A stretch of 64,000 bases of DNA. It comes from Streptomyces sp. NBC_01244 (lineage in GTDB: Bacteria; Actinomycetota; Actinomycetes; Streptomycetales; Streptomycetaceae). The translations under genes and the position numbers were made by a program. The notes below the pieces were generated by a model. That model made no database searches, had not been told where the DNA came from, and saw only the letters and a list, made by a program, of their open reading frames with translations. The stretch covers positions 4,278,001 through 4,342,000 of the forward strand of contig NZ_CP108488.1 of assembly GCF_035987325.1 (NCBI RefSeq), written 5' to 3'. Below, in pieces: positions 1 through 8,236 of this stretch (the first letter of the stretch is position 1; every line of letters begins with the position of its first letter).

Positions 1-2
1 TC

Positions 3-341
3 GACCTGGCGGCCCGGCTCCTGCCGGCTGCCCTGGCCGGGCGCCGGCGGGCGGGGCTGGCGGCGCCGCCGCGCGGGCTGGTCGCGGCGGGGGCGCCGGG
101 CCGGACCCTGCACCTGGAGATCGAGGGTGCGGGAGGCGGCGGCTGGGACATCGCCCTGGACTCGCCCGCGGCGAAGCCCTCACCGGAGCACACGGTGGCC
201 CGGATCGCCCTGGACGGCGCCGAATTCTGCCAGCTCGCCGCGGGCCACATCTCCCCGGAGGAGGCCGCGGTCGGCCAGAACGGCGACCGCGAGGCCATCC
301 GCGACGTCCTCTTCGCGGCCGCCTCGCTGAGCCGGATGTAG
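3..341 (+). CDS. MDMPI-like (mycothiol-dependent maleylpyruvate isomerase family) protein, C-terminal part
   Basis: The window opens inside this reading frame, so the start is missing and only the last 112 residues are seen. The visible part has the pattern of the C-terminal, SCP2-like domain of the DinB/maleylpyruvate isomerase family: a strand reading LHLEIEG, a GWDIAL segment, then a helix FCQLAAGHISPEEA and a final helix ending ASLSRM. Members of this family usually bind a metal and use mycothiol, or are of unknown substrate; the N-terminal metal-binding helices that would settle this lie outside the window. The stop codon is followed at once by a strong hairpin. Family assignment rests on the pattern of the C-terminal domain only. 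Confidence 0.55.
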   Translation, partial: DLAARLLPAALAGRRRAGLAAPPRGLVAAGAPGRTLHLEIEGAGGGGWDIALDSPAAKPSPEHTVARIALDGAEFCQLAAGHISPEEAAVGQNGDREAIRDVLFAAASLSRM

Positions 342-363
342 GGCGCCCGGCTACCGGGCGCCC
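341..363. terminator. Hairpin terminator after the first gene
   Basis: GGGCGCCCGG at 341-350 pairs perfectly with CCGGGCGCCC at 354-363 across a three-base loop. It begins at the last base of the stop codon of the upstream gene and lies between two converging genes, so it could serve both strands. No T-run follows, as is usual in streptomycetes. Confidence 0.7.
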
Positions 364-364
364 G

Positions 365-402
365 CCCTGCCGACCGGGCCCTGCCGACCGGGCCCTGCCG
401 AC
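365..402. repeat. 14-bp direct repeat between converging genes
   Basis: The unit CCCTGCCGACCGGG occurs at 365-378 and 379-392, and its first ten bases occur a third time from 393. The array fills the gap between the hairpin and the end of purU. Confidence 0.7.
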
Positions 403-404
403 GG

Positions 405-1280
405 TTACGTGAAGACGACCGTCCGGGTCCCGTTCAGCAGGACCCGGTGCTCGCTGTGCCACTTCACGGCCCGTGCCAGCGCCTGGCACTCCACGTCCCG
501 CCCGATCGCCACCAGCTGGTCCGGGGTGACCTCGTGCCCCACCCGCTCGACCTCCTGCTCGATGATCGGGCCCTCGTCCAGGTCCGCCGTCACGTAGTGC
601 GCGGTCGCACCGATCAGCTTCACGCCCCGCGCGTGCGCCTGGTGGTACGGCTTCGCGCCCTTGAAGCTCGGCAGGAACGAGTGGTGGATGTTGATGATCC
701 GCCCGCTCAGCTCCTTGCACAGGGTGTCCGACAGCACCTGCATGTACCGCGCGAGGACCACGAGGTCGACCTGCTCGGCCCGCACCAGTTCCAGCAGCCG
801 CGCCTCCGCCGCCGCCTTCGTGTCCTTCGTCACCGGGATGTGCACGAACGGGACCCCGTAGGAGCCGACCAGTTCCTCGAAGTCGGTGTGGTTCGACACC
901 ACCGCCGCGATCTCCACCGGCAGCGCACCGATCCGGTGGCGGAAGAGCAGGTCGTTGAGGCAGTGCCCGAACTTCGACACCATCAGCACGATCCGCATGC
1001 GCTCGTCGGAGCGGTGGATCTGCCAGTCCATCCGGAAGGAGTCGCCGATCGCGGCGAAGCTGGCCCGCAGCTTCTCCACGGTCACCGGAGCGTCGGCCGC
1101 GAAGTGGACCCGCATGAAGAAGAGACCGGTGTCGCGGTCGCCGAACTGCTGACTGTCCTCGATGTTGCACCCGGTCATGAACAGGTAGCTGGACACGGCG
1201 TGCACGATGCCCTGCTTGTCCGGGCATGAGAGGGTCAGTACGTACTGCTGCGGGGCCTGGGGCTGCGGGTCGTCGCTCAT
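405..1280 (-). CDS. purU: Formyltetrahydrofolate deformylase PurU
   Basis: PurU hydrolyses 10-formyltetrahydrofolate to formate and tetrahydrofolate in the cytoplasm, balancing one-carbon pools and feeding formate-dependent steps. The product is 291 residues, the usual length. Residues about 10-90 form an ACT regulatory domain (YVLTLSCPDKQGIVHAVSSY), and residues about 95-285 form the formyltransferase-fold domain. The catalytic Asn-His-Asp set is visible as INIHHSFLPSFKGA and later TADLDEGPIIEQEV. The ATG at 1280 is preferred because GGAAGG lies ten bases upstream; an in-frame GTG at 1298 would add six residues. It lies 19 bases downstream of the 1300-1803 gene on the same strand and is probably cotranscribed with it. 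Confidence 0.95.
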   Translation of the reverse strand: MSDDPQPQAPQQYVLTLSCPDKQGIVHAVSSYLFMTGCNIEDSQQFGDRDTGLFFMRVHFAADAPVTVEKLRASFAAIGDSFRMDWQIHRSDERMRIVLMVSKFGHCLNDLLFRHRIGALPVEIAAVVSNHTDFEELVGSYGVPFVHIPVTKDTKAAAEARLLELVRAEQVDLVVLARYMQVLSDTLCKELSGRIINIHHSFLPSFKGAKPYHQAHARGVKLIGATAHYVTADLDEGPIIEQEVERVGHEVTPDQLVAIGRDVECQALARAVKWHSEHRVLLNGTRTVVFT

Positions 1281-1299
1281 GACCCCACAGCCTTCCACA

Positions 1300-1803
1300 T
1301 CACACCGCGCGCGTGAGGATCCTCAGGACGTCCAGTGAGCGCGGCCGCGCGTCCGGGTCGTCCCCGTCCGCCGTCGCCAGCCGTACGTGGGCCTCGCGCG
1401 CGGCCCGTACCGCCTCCGGCCAGGCGTGGTGCTCCAGGTAACCGGAGACCGGGGCGTCGGGGCCTATCTGGTGCATGATCCGCAGCACGCGCAGCACGGC
1501 GAGGTCCACCAGGGCCGCCTCCTGCGAGTCGCGGAAGATCGTGCCGACGTACTTCTCCGCGGACCAGCTGTCGAGCCAGGTGTCCTCGACGAGCCGGTAC
1601 ACGGCGTCGGTGACGTCCCCGTACCCCTCGGCGCCGGCCAGCCAGGTGTCCTCTTGGAACGCGGGGTCGGAAAGCATGTGCAGCGCCGAGCGCACGTTGC
1701 TGCGCCAGCGCCACCACGGCATGTCGTTGAGGGGCATGCCGCCCATGGTGGAGGAGCGGCCGCCGCGGCGGGAAGAGTTCTTCGAACCTTGGGCGAATGT
1801 CAC
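1300..1803 (-). CDS. Conserved actinobacterial protein upstream of purU (SCO4402-like)
   Basis: A 167-residue soluble protein with no signal peptide or membrane segment. From about residue 24 it is helical and rich in Trp, Arg and acidic residues (DMPWWRWRSNVRSALHMLSD), which is where conservation would be expected; the first 20 residues are basic and may be an over-extended start, with alternative ATG codons near residues 20 and 23. It resembles the small conserved family named after an S. coelicolor gene near purU; its function is not known. Being immediately upstream of purU in the same direction suggests cotranscription, but nothing in the protein points to folate metabolism. Confidence 0.7.
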   Translation of the reverse strand: MTFAQGSKNSSRRGGRSSTMGGMPLNDMPWWRWRSNVRSALHMLSDPAFQEDTWLAGAEGYGDVTDAVYRLVEDTWLDSWSAEKYVGTIFRDSQEAALVDLAVLRVLRIMHQIGPDAPVSGYLEHHAWPEAVRAAREAHVRLATADGDDPDARPRSLDVLRILTRAV

Positions 1804-1971
1804 GCTTTCGATCGTACGTTCCCGTGCGGGGCGATCTTGAGGCGCCCGGGCCCGGAAGCCCTGGACCGCCCGGCGCTCACTCAGCGTGTGGGTGACACCC
1901 GTAATTCACCTCGACGTCACCCGATGTTGTGCACACCTCACACCTCAGTTACCCCTGACGGGGAATGGTGC

Positions 1972-3324
1972 ATGCACATGACCAACCGGCGATGCGCAGC
2001 AGCACTCTCCCGCACCCTTCTGGCCCGGACCACGGCCATGGCGATGGGCGCGTGTCTCGTCGTCGGCTGCGGGGTGCTCCCCGGGGGCTCGGGGGGCCCC
2101 GGGGGCGCCGACACCCTCACCGTCATGACCTTCGCCCCGCAGGACTCCACAGCGACCAACATGCCGGGCATGCCGGGCATGGCCAAGGCCTACGAGCGCT
2201 GGGTCAATTCCAAGGGCGGCATCAACGGCCGCAAGCTCCGCGTCCTGACCTGCAACGAGCGCAACACGGCCACCGGCGCCGCCGACTGCGCCCGCAAGGC
2301 GGTCGCCGAGAAGGCCGTCGCCGTCATCGGCTCCTACAGCCAGCACGGGCGCGCCTTCCTGGCCCCGCTGGAAGCCGAGGGCATCCCCTTCATCGGCGGG
2401 TACGGGGTCTCCTCCGTGGAGTTCCAGTCCCCGCTCTCCTTCCCCGTCAACGGCGGCCAGCCCGTCCTCATGGCCGGAGCCGGCCACCAGCTGGGGCGCA
2501 CCTGCGCCAAGGTCGCCCTGGTCCGCCCCGACACCCTCGCGGGCGATTCCATGCCCATCCAGCTCAACGCCGGCCTCAAGGCCAACCAGATGCCCGAGGC
2601 CAGCGACATCCGGGCCGCCGAAGACTCCGCGGAATTCTCCGTCCAGGCCAACGAGGCCCTGGCGGCCTCCTCCGGGACCTCCGGGAAGGGCGGCGCCTCG
2701 GCGAAGGACGGGAAGGGCGGAAAGGACGGGAAGGAGAAGGGCTGCGTGGCCGCCGTCCTGGGCGCCCGCACCGAGACCTTCTTCGACGCCTTCCGCCGCG
2801 CCGACTCCGACAACCGCAAGCCGCAGGTCTCCTCGGTGCTGGGCTCGGTCAGCCAGGCCCTGGTCGACCGCACCGGCGGCAAGGAGAGCCCCTTCGAGGG
2901 CGCGTTCGTCACGAGCTGGTACCCGGTCTCCGCCGATCCCCTGTGGACGCAGATGCGCAACGTGATCTCCGACCACGCCTTCGGCGACAACGCCGTGGAC
3001 CCCGACGACAGCGGCGCCCAGACCACCTGGATCGCGTACACGGTGTTCAGCGAGATCGTGAAGCGGTTCAAGGAGGACGAGGACATCACCGGACGCGTCC
3101 TCACGCGCAAGCTGAACCAGTCCGACCCCGTCAAGACCGGCGGCCTGACCCCCGACCTCAGCTGGCGCTACCAGGACATGCGCGCCGTCGCCGGCTTCCC
3201 CCGCATGGTCAACGGCCGGGTCACCTTCCAGGTCGTCCAGCAGGGCCGCCTGGTCGCCCAGCCGGGCGGCGAGTCGTCCATGGACATGACCAAGACCCTG
3301 GAACAGGCCCCCCGTTCGAGCTAG
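1972..3324 (+). CDS. Branched-chain amino-acid-type ABC transporter substrate-binding lipoprotein
   Basis: A 450-residue exported receptor of the type I periplasmic-binding fold (Peripla_BP_6, LivJ-like). The N-terminus has paired arginines, a hydrophobic stretch and a lipobox VVGC at about residues 27-30, so the mature protein should be tethered by lipid to the outer face of the membrane. The ligand-binding fold follows, with MAKAYERWVNSKGGINGRKL and an IGSYSQHGRA segment typical of the family. A Gly/Lys/Ser-rich insert lies around residues 233-261. ATG 1972 follows GGGGA at a proper distance; an in-frame upstream extension has no such signal. No permease or ATPase genes are adjacent, so it is an orphan receptor, perhaps for sensing or a distant transporter. 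Ligand unknown. Confidence 0.85.
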   Translation: MHMTNRRCAAALSRTLLARTTAMAMGACLVVGCGVLPGGSGGPGGADTLTVMTFAPQDSTATNMPGMPGMAKAYERWVNSKGGINGRKLRVLTCNERNTATGAADCARKAVAEKAVAVIGSYSQHGRAFLAPLEAEGIPFIGGYGVSSVEFQSPLSFPVNGGQPVLMAGAGHQLGRTCAKVALVRPDTLAGDSMPIQLNAGLKANQMPEASDIRAAEDSAEFSVQANEALAASSGTSGKGGASAKDGKGGKDGKEKGCVAAVLGARTETFFDAFRRADSDNRKPQVSSVLGSVSQALVDRTGGKESPFEGAFVTSWYPVSADPLWTQMRNVISDHAFGDNAVDPDDSGAQTTWIAYTVFSEIVKRFKEDEDITGRVLTRKLNQSDPVKTGGLTPDLSWRYQDMRAVAGFPRMVNGRVTFQVVQQGRLVAQPGGESSMDMTKTLEQAPRSS

Positions 3325-3359
3325 GTCCCGCCCTCCGGGAGCCCGTCTGCGGCGACGCG

Positions 3360-4781
3360 CTAGAGCTGGCTCTTGTCACGCTTGGTGAGGTCGTACTTGC
3401 CCGCGATGGAGTTCCACAGGCCCGCCGCGGTCTCCTTCGCCCTGGTGGCGTCGCCGCTCGCCTTGTTGCCCTCGGAGGCGTTGCGGGTCGTCTTGGCCTT
3501 GCCGTCCTTGCACTTGTCGCCGTCGGACTTCATGTCGTTCGCCCAGGCCGCGTAGCTGTTGTCGGCCTCGGCGGAGGACTTCCACGCCTTGGTGAGGGCC
3601 GCGGTCAGCTTCGCGTCGTTCGGGAGCTTGTCCACCTTCAGCTCCTGGAGCCGGGTCACCAGCTCATCGCGCTGCCGGGCCGCGTCGCGCAGGTCGGTGG
3701 CCGCCTGGTCCAGGTTCCTGCAGCCCTTGATGTCCTCGACGGCCTTGATCACCGAGGCCCGGCTGTCGTTGCTGTCCGCGAGGAGCTTGTCGAGCTGAAC
3801 GGCCTGCGGCTGCGCGGGATCCAGCGGAGCCTCTCCCTTGTCCGCGGCGGAGCTGCCGGGGGTGGGGGTGGGCGCCGTGGCGGCCGGGTCGTTGTTCTGC
3901 GCCTTGCCGTCACCGAGCACCGCGCCGACCCCGAGCCCGACGACGGCCAGGCCGATGACGACGGCGGCGATGATCGCGGGCGAGACCTTGCGGGGGGCGG
4001 GGCCGGGCGGCTCCTCCTGGTAGTACGGCGGCGGCTGCTGCTGCTGGTACTGCTGCTGCGGCGGCGGCGCGTACTGCTGGTGCTGGGGCTGCTGCGCGTA
4101 CTGCTGCTGGTGTTGCTGGTGTTGCTGCTGCTGCGGATGCGGGCGGCGCGGCTGCTGGGGGAGCACCGGCTCCTGGACGGGGGGCAGCAGTGCCGTGTCC
4201 CCCCGGAACATCCCGTCGAAGCCGGCGGCGGGATCGGCGGGCGCGGCCGGAACCGGCGCGATGTACTGCGTCGCGGCCTCCTCGTACGAGGGGGCGGCCG
4301 GGACCGGCGGAATGTACTGGGTGGCGGCCTCGTCGTACGAGGGGGCCGCGGGGACCGGCGGTATGTACTGGGTGGCGGCCTCGTCGTACGAGGGGGCCGC
4401 GGGGACCGGCGGTATGTACTGGGTGGCGGCCTCGTCGTACGCCGGGGCCGCGGGGACCGGCGCGATGTACTGCGTCGCGGCCTCCCCGTACGAGGGGGCG
4501 GCCGGAACCGGCGGAATGTACTGGGTGGCGGCCTCCGGCAGCGGCGGGTAGCCGTAGCCGTGCGGGTCGCCGGGGCCCTCGTAGCCGGGGCCGACCACGT
4601 ACCCCTGGGGGTAGCCGTAGGAGGGGCCGCCGGGTGCGGGGTAGCCGTAGGAGGGCGGGCCCTGCAGGAACTCCGGCTCCCCGCCGGGCTGCGCGGGCGG
4701 CTCCGCCGGCGGCTGTGCGGGCACGGGCGGGCCCCACGGCACGCCTCCCTGCGGGCTGCCGCCCTGTCCGCTCTCCGTCAC
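3360..4781 (-). CDS. Proline-rich, repeat-bearing single-pass membrane protein
   Basis: A 473-residue protein in three parts. Residues 1 to about 275 are a Pro/Gly/Tyr/Gln-rich cytoplasmic region that holds six 17-residue repeats of the form EAATQYIPPVPAAPSYD and then a long Gln/Pro-rich tract. A single membrane segment follows (SPAIIAAVVIGLAVVGLGVG). The C-terminal 160 or so residues are a hydrophilic helical domain, presumably outside the cell. The GTG at 4781 is chosen because GGAG and GGGAG lie just upstream; the longer reading from 4829 lacks a good signal. Repeats ending in Tyr resemble those in actinobacterial scaffold-like membrane proteins, but no enzyme or binding domain is recognisable. 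Confidence 0.75.
   Translation of the reverse strand: MTESGQGGSPQGGVPWGPPVPAQPPAEPPAQPGGEPEFLQGPPSYGYPAPGGPSYGYPQGYVVGPGYEGPGDPHGYGYPPLPEAATQYIPPVPAAPSYGEAATQYIAPVPAAPAYDEAATQYIPPVPAAPSYDEAATQYIPPVPAAPSYDEAATQYIPPVPAAPSYEEAATQYIAPVPAAPADPAAGFDGMFRGDTALLPPVQEPVLPQQPRRPHPQQQQHQQHQQQYAQQPQHQQYAPPPQQQYQQQQPPPYYQEEPPGPAPRKVSPAIIAAVVIGLAVVGLGVGAVLGDGKAQNNDPAATAPTPTPGSSAADKGEAPLDPAQPQAVQLDKLLADSNDSRASVIKAVEDIKGCRNLDQAATDLRDAARQRDELVTRLQELKVDKLPNDAKLTAALTKAWKSSAEADNSYAAWANDMKSDGDKCKDGKAKTTRNASEGNKASGDATRAKETAAGLWNSIAGKYDLTKRDKSQL
4230..4535 (-). repeat. Six tandem 51-bp coding repeats
   Basis: Six in-frame units of 51 bases encode EAATQYI(P/A)PVPAAP followed by SYG, AYD, SYD, SYD, SYE and ADP. The middle units are almost identical in DNA, so the array was amplified recently or is kept uniform by conversion. 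Confidence 0.85.
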
Positions 4782-4945
4782 CGGAACTCCCTCTCCGACC
4801 TGTCCGCGTCTACGGAACCGTCGGCTCACGCTACCGGTCCCCGTCGAGTTTGACAGGGTCGCCCCGGAGTCCGTACAACCCTCGGGGCCGTCCGGGAGTC
4901 CAACGCGTGCAGTCGTTGATCACACGTGACACGCGGGGGATTCCG

Positions 4946-6613
4946 GTGAACAGTTTCAAGAGGACCATGACGGCCGTCGGTACGGCGGTCGTGCTCACGG
5001 CCGTGGGTGCAGTGACCGCCCCCGCAGCGAGTGCGGCCCAGCGGGCGGTTTCGGCGTCCGCCCCGGACACCAAGGCCCTGCAGAGCTCGGTGCAGGACGC
5101 CTACATCCGCACGCGGGGGAACCAGTTGGTCGTCTACCTCAACGAGGGCGTGAACTCGTATCCGTACCGGGTCGACGTGCGCCGGGCGGGCACCGACAAG
5201 GTCGTCGCCGTGGTCGACGACCTCGAGGCGTGGGAGGTGAATCCCGACCCGGCGGGTCCGGACCAGGGCTATGTGTACGAGGGCGTGAACCAGCCGCTCG
5301 TCCTCGACGACATGACGGACTACGAACTGGACGTGTACGCGAAGGACTCCCAGGGCAACGAGCTGACCCGCCGCAACGCCGGACGGTCCACCTACGCGTT
5401 CGACGCCAGGATCGAGGCGAAGTCCAGTCAGCAGGAGTTCTCGCTGGACGACCTCGACACCCAGGTCACCGGCACGGTCACCGCGGTCCACCCCCGTACC
5501 GGGGAGCGGTTGCCGCTGGCCGGCGCGAGGGTCCGCGCCCGCCTCGGGGAAGGCTGGGCCGACGGAGTCTCCGACGCCCAGGGGAAGTTCTCCATCCCCG
5601 TCGCCGCCCGCGGCACCGAGAAGACCCTCCCGCACACCGTGTCCCTGGCGGACGGGGACACCGAGCTGTCCGTGACGGCTCCGGCGAAGATCCGGGCCCA
5701 GAAGTCCACGTTGACCCTGTCCACGACGGCGCCCCTCACCGTGCGGTACGGGACCGGCGCGCCCCTGCGCGGCAAGCTCACCCGCCGGGCGGACGACGGC
5801 ACGGTCAAGCCCGCCGCCGGCCGGACCGTGGCCGCCTCGGGAATCGCGCAGGCACAGGCCTCCACCGGCGCCGACGGCAGCTACACCGTCTCGCCCCGGG
5901 TCCTCACGACCGGTCCTCTGAACGTGTCCGTCGACGACGCCTGGCTGCTGGGGGACGGCACGCGCTACGCGACCGTCACGAGGATCACTCACACGACCAT
6001 GGTCGTCGAGGAGAAGGTGGTCGCCACCGACAGGTACGGCAAGCTGACGATCAGCGGCACGGTCCGGGTCGACGGCTACACCACCCAGCAGGCGCCGATC
6101 GAGATCCAGTACAAGCACTACATGGGCCAGTGGGTCACCCGTCAGTCCTTCGTGGTGCCCTTCGGCAAGACCTTCACCGTGAACGTCAGCCCGCCGAGCA
6201 ACCAGACGACCACCCAATGGCGGGTGCACACGCCGGGCACGGTCAACATCGGCCCCAGCACCGGCACCGTGGTGCTCGGTCCGACGCGCACCCTGACCCG
6301 GTTCAGCAGTGTGCGGGTAGGACCGCGCCCCGTGGCCAAGGGGCAGCAGATGTTCGTCGCCGGAACCCTGAGCAGGAAGACCCCCTCCGGCGAGTACGCG
6401 GGCTACGCCGGCCAGAAGGTCCGCTTCTACTTCCGGCCCGACAAGTCCACCGTGTGGCAGGAGATGGGCACCGCCGTCACCCGGGAGAACGGAGCCGTGG
6501 GCAAGAAGTTCACCGCGCAGACCACCGGCGACTGGCGCATCCGCTTCGTCGACACCGACTCCGGTCACCTGGCCACGACCAGCTCTTACCAGCGCCTCGA
6601 AGTCACCGGCTGA
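4946..6613 (+). CDS. Secreted multidomain beta-sandwich (carboxypeptidase-regulatory/Ig-like) protein
   Basis: A 555-residue protein with a signal peptide: basic start (NSFKRTMTAVGTAVVLTAVG) and a likely cleavage after PAASAA near residue 36. The mature part is a string of beta-rich domains. One near residues 180-240 (GTVTAVHPRTGERLPLAGARVRA, followed by SDAQGKFSIPV) has the shape of a carboxypeptidase regulatory-like domain, and another near 270-330 repeats the pattern (GADGSYTVSPRV). No catalytic motif, anchor or LPXTG signal is visible. GTG 4946 follows CGGGGGA. It is divergent from the repeat-rich membrane gene, with about 165 bases of promoter space between them. A role as an extracellular adhesive or structural protein is inference. 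Confidence 0.8.
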   Translation: MNSFKRTMTAVGTAVVLTAVGAVTAPAASAAQRAVSASAPDTKALQSSVQDAYIRTRGNQLVVYLNEGVNSYPYRVDVRRAGTDKVVAVVDDLEAWEVNPDPAGPDQGYVYEGVNQPLVLDDMTDYELDVYAKDSQGNELTRRNAGRSTYAFDARIEAKSSQQEFSLDDLDTQVTGTVTAVHPRTGERLPLAGARVRARLGEGWADGVSDAQGKFSIPVAARGTEKTLPHTVSLADGDTELSVTAPAKIRAQKSTLTLSTTAPLTVRYGTGAPLRGKLTRRADDGTVKPAAGRTVAASGIAQAQASTGADGSYTVSPRVLTTGPLNVSVDDAWLLGDGTRYATVTRITHTTMVVEEKVVATDRYGKLTISGTVRVDGYTTQQAPIEIQYKHYMGQWVTRQSFVVPFGKTFTVNVSPPSNQTTTQWRVHTPGTVNIGPSTGTVVLGPTRTLTRFSSVRVGPRPVAKGQQMFVAGTLSRKTPSGEYAGYAGQKVRFYFRPDKSTVWQEMGTAVTRENGAVGKKFTAQTTGDWRIRFVDTDSGHLATTSSYQRLEVTG

Positions 6614-6641
6614 CCCCGGCCGCATCGGACGGCCCGCCGCC

Positions 6642-6661
6642 CCCGGGGCCCGGGCCCCGGG
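6642..6661. terminator. Palindrome between converging genes
   Basis: CCCGGGGCCC at 6642-6651 and GGGCCCCGGG at 6652-6661 form a perfect 20-bp palindrome just before the stop of the converging regulator gene. A loop of at least four bases would reduce the stem to about eight pairs. It may act as a two-way terminator. Confidence 0.45.
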
Positions 6662-8041
6662 TCAGCCGACCGGCTCCAGGCGGGCCGTGAACTCCCGCGC
6701 CGCCGGTTCCTCCCGGTACGGGTCCAGGCGGGTGCGGAAGTCCTCCAGGTACACCGCCCCGCGGTTGGAGCGGATGCCCGACAGGACCTCCGCCGCCTGC
6801 GTGGCCGTCTGGCAGGCGGCCTCCACCTCGCGCTGCTGCACCCGCGCCGCCGCCAGCAGGAGCAGGCCGATCGCCCGGCGCCGCGCCTTGCCCGCCGGGA
6901 GGTCCCGCAGGGCCTCCTCCGCGCGTTTCGCCGCCGCGTCGGCCTGCCCCAGGTCCCGGTGGCAGTGCGCCAGTTCGTCGGCGAGGTACGCCCCGTCGAA
7001 GTGCCGGATCCACTCCGGGTCGTCCCCCGACTCCGGCTCCGCCCGCTCCAGCGCGGTGATCGCCCGCGAGGACAGCACCGCCGTCGACCGCGCGTCACCG
7101 AGGAGCGCGTGCCCGCGCGCCTCCGCCGCGTAGAACATCGCCTCCACCCGGGGGGTGACCTGGCCCCGCGTGCCCTCCTGGGCGGCTCTGGCCAGCTGCG
7201 CGATCTCCCTCGGGTTGCCCAGCTCCGCCGCCAAGTGACTCATCGACGCCGCCAGGACGTAGCCCCCGTACGCCCGGTCGCCCGCCGCCTGTGCGAGCCG
7301 CAGGGCCTGGATGTAGTAGCGCTGGGCGAGGCCCGGCTGGCCGGTGTCCACCGCCATGTAGCCCGCCAGCTCCGTGAGGCGGGCGACCGCCGCGAACAGC
7401 GCCCGGCCGACGGGCTCCCGGTACGAGCCGCCGATCAGGCCGGAGACCACCGAGTTGAGGTAGTGCACGACCACCGGGCGCACGTGCCCGCTGCCGAAGC
7501 GGTGGTCGAGCTCCTTCAGCGCCTGCGTGGTGGCCCGTACCGCCTCCACGTCCGACATCCCGACCCGTGAGCCGCCGCTGCGCGCGACCTGCGCGTCGGC
7601 CCCGGTGATCAGCCAGTCGCGGCTCGGCTCGACCAGCGCCGAGGAGGCCACGCTCGACCCCGAGAGGAAGTCGCGCCGGCCCACGTCGCTCCGCCACAAC
7701 TCGCTGACCTGCTCGATCGCGCCGATGACGGTCGGGGAGAACTGCAGGCCTACCCCGGAGGCGAGGTTCTTGCCGTTGGCCATGCCGATCTCGTCGATGG
7801 TGACGGTCCGGCCGAGCTTGCGGCCCAGCGACTCGGCGATGATCCCGGGGGCCCGGCCGCGCGGCTGCTGGCCGCGCAGCCAGCGGGCCACGGAGGTCTT
7901 GTCGTAGCGGAGGTCGAGACCGTGCTCGGCCCCGCACATGTTGACGCGCCGGGCGAGCCCGGCATTGGAGCACCCGGCTTCCTGGATGAGCGCCTGCAGC
8001 CGTTCATTCGGCTGGCGGGCGACGAGAGGCCTGGCTGCCAT
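6662..8041 (-). CDS. HTH and tetratricopeptide-repeat regulator (NsdA-like architecture)
   Basis: A 459-residue soluble protein. Residues about 12-90 resemble a lambda-repressor-like helix-turn-helix region (NERLQALIQEAGCSNAGLARRVN and DKTSVARWLRGQQPRGRAP). From about residue 150 the protein is all helical with TPR-like units (GLAQRYYIQALRLAQAAGD, AAKRAEEALRDLPAGKARR). This layout, an N-terminal HTH plus TPR-like C-terminus, is shared with streptomycete regulators of antibiotic production and development such as NsdA, though the sequence is not close enough to name it. The ATG at 8041 is 21 bases from a near-perfect palindrome that could be its own operator. It is divergent from the gene at 8237. 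Confidence 0.8.
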   Translation of the reverse strand: MAARPLVARQPNERLQALIQEAGCSNAGLARRVNMCGAEHGLDLRYDKTSVARWLRGQQPRGRAPGIIAESLGRKLGRTVTIDEIGMANGKNLASGVGLQFSPTVIGAIEQVSELWRSDVGRRDFLSGSSVASSALVEPSRDWLITGADAQVARSGGSRVGMSDVEAVRATTQALKELDHRFGSGHVRPVVVHYLNSVVSGLIGGSYREPVGRALFAAVARLTELAGYMAVDTGQPGLAQRYYIQALRLAQAAGDRAYGGYVLAASMSHLAAELGNPREIAQLARAAQEGTRGQVTPRVEAMFYAAEARGHALLGDARSTAVLSSRAITALERAEPESGDDPEWIRHFDGAYLADELAHCHRDLGQADAAAKRAEEALRDLPAGKARRRAIGLLLLAAARVQQREVEAACQTATQAAEVLSGIRSNRGAVYLEDFRTRLDPYREEPAAREFTARLEPVG

Positions 8042-8061
8042 GAAAACCCCCAGAGACGCGG

Positions 8062-8081
8062 GTGATCGTTCGAATGATCAC
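8062..8081. promoter_or_regulatory. 20-bp operator-like palindrome upstream of the TPR regulator
   Basis: GTGATC (8062-8067) and GATCAC (8076-8081) flank the self-complementary TTCGAA (8069-8074); only the pair 8068/8075 breaks the symmetry. The site lies 20 bases upstream of the regulator start in the 195-base gap between two divergent genes, a natural position for autoregulation. Confidence 0.5.
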
Positions 8082-8236
8082 TTCCCGCCTGATGTGCGGG
8101 GAATCTTCCCCATTGCGTCCTGTCGCTACCCACCTCCGGCGCCCCGGCCTCCTACGCGCCCCCCGCGATGCACCGATGCGCCCCGTATGCAGGATCGATG
8201 CTCCGCAGCCCGGGCGGTTTACGCCCGTAACCCCCG

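Noticed and set aside
1387..1971. Upstream extension of the binding-lipoprotein frame
   Set aside because: It would run antisense through the 1300-1803 gene and bury the signal peptide and lipobox inside the protein. ATG 1972 has a ribosome site and an immediate signal sequence.
4230..4535. 51-bp repeats considered as a CRISPR array
   Set aside because: The units are contiguous, in frame with a protein and lack spacers; they are coding repeats.
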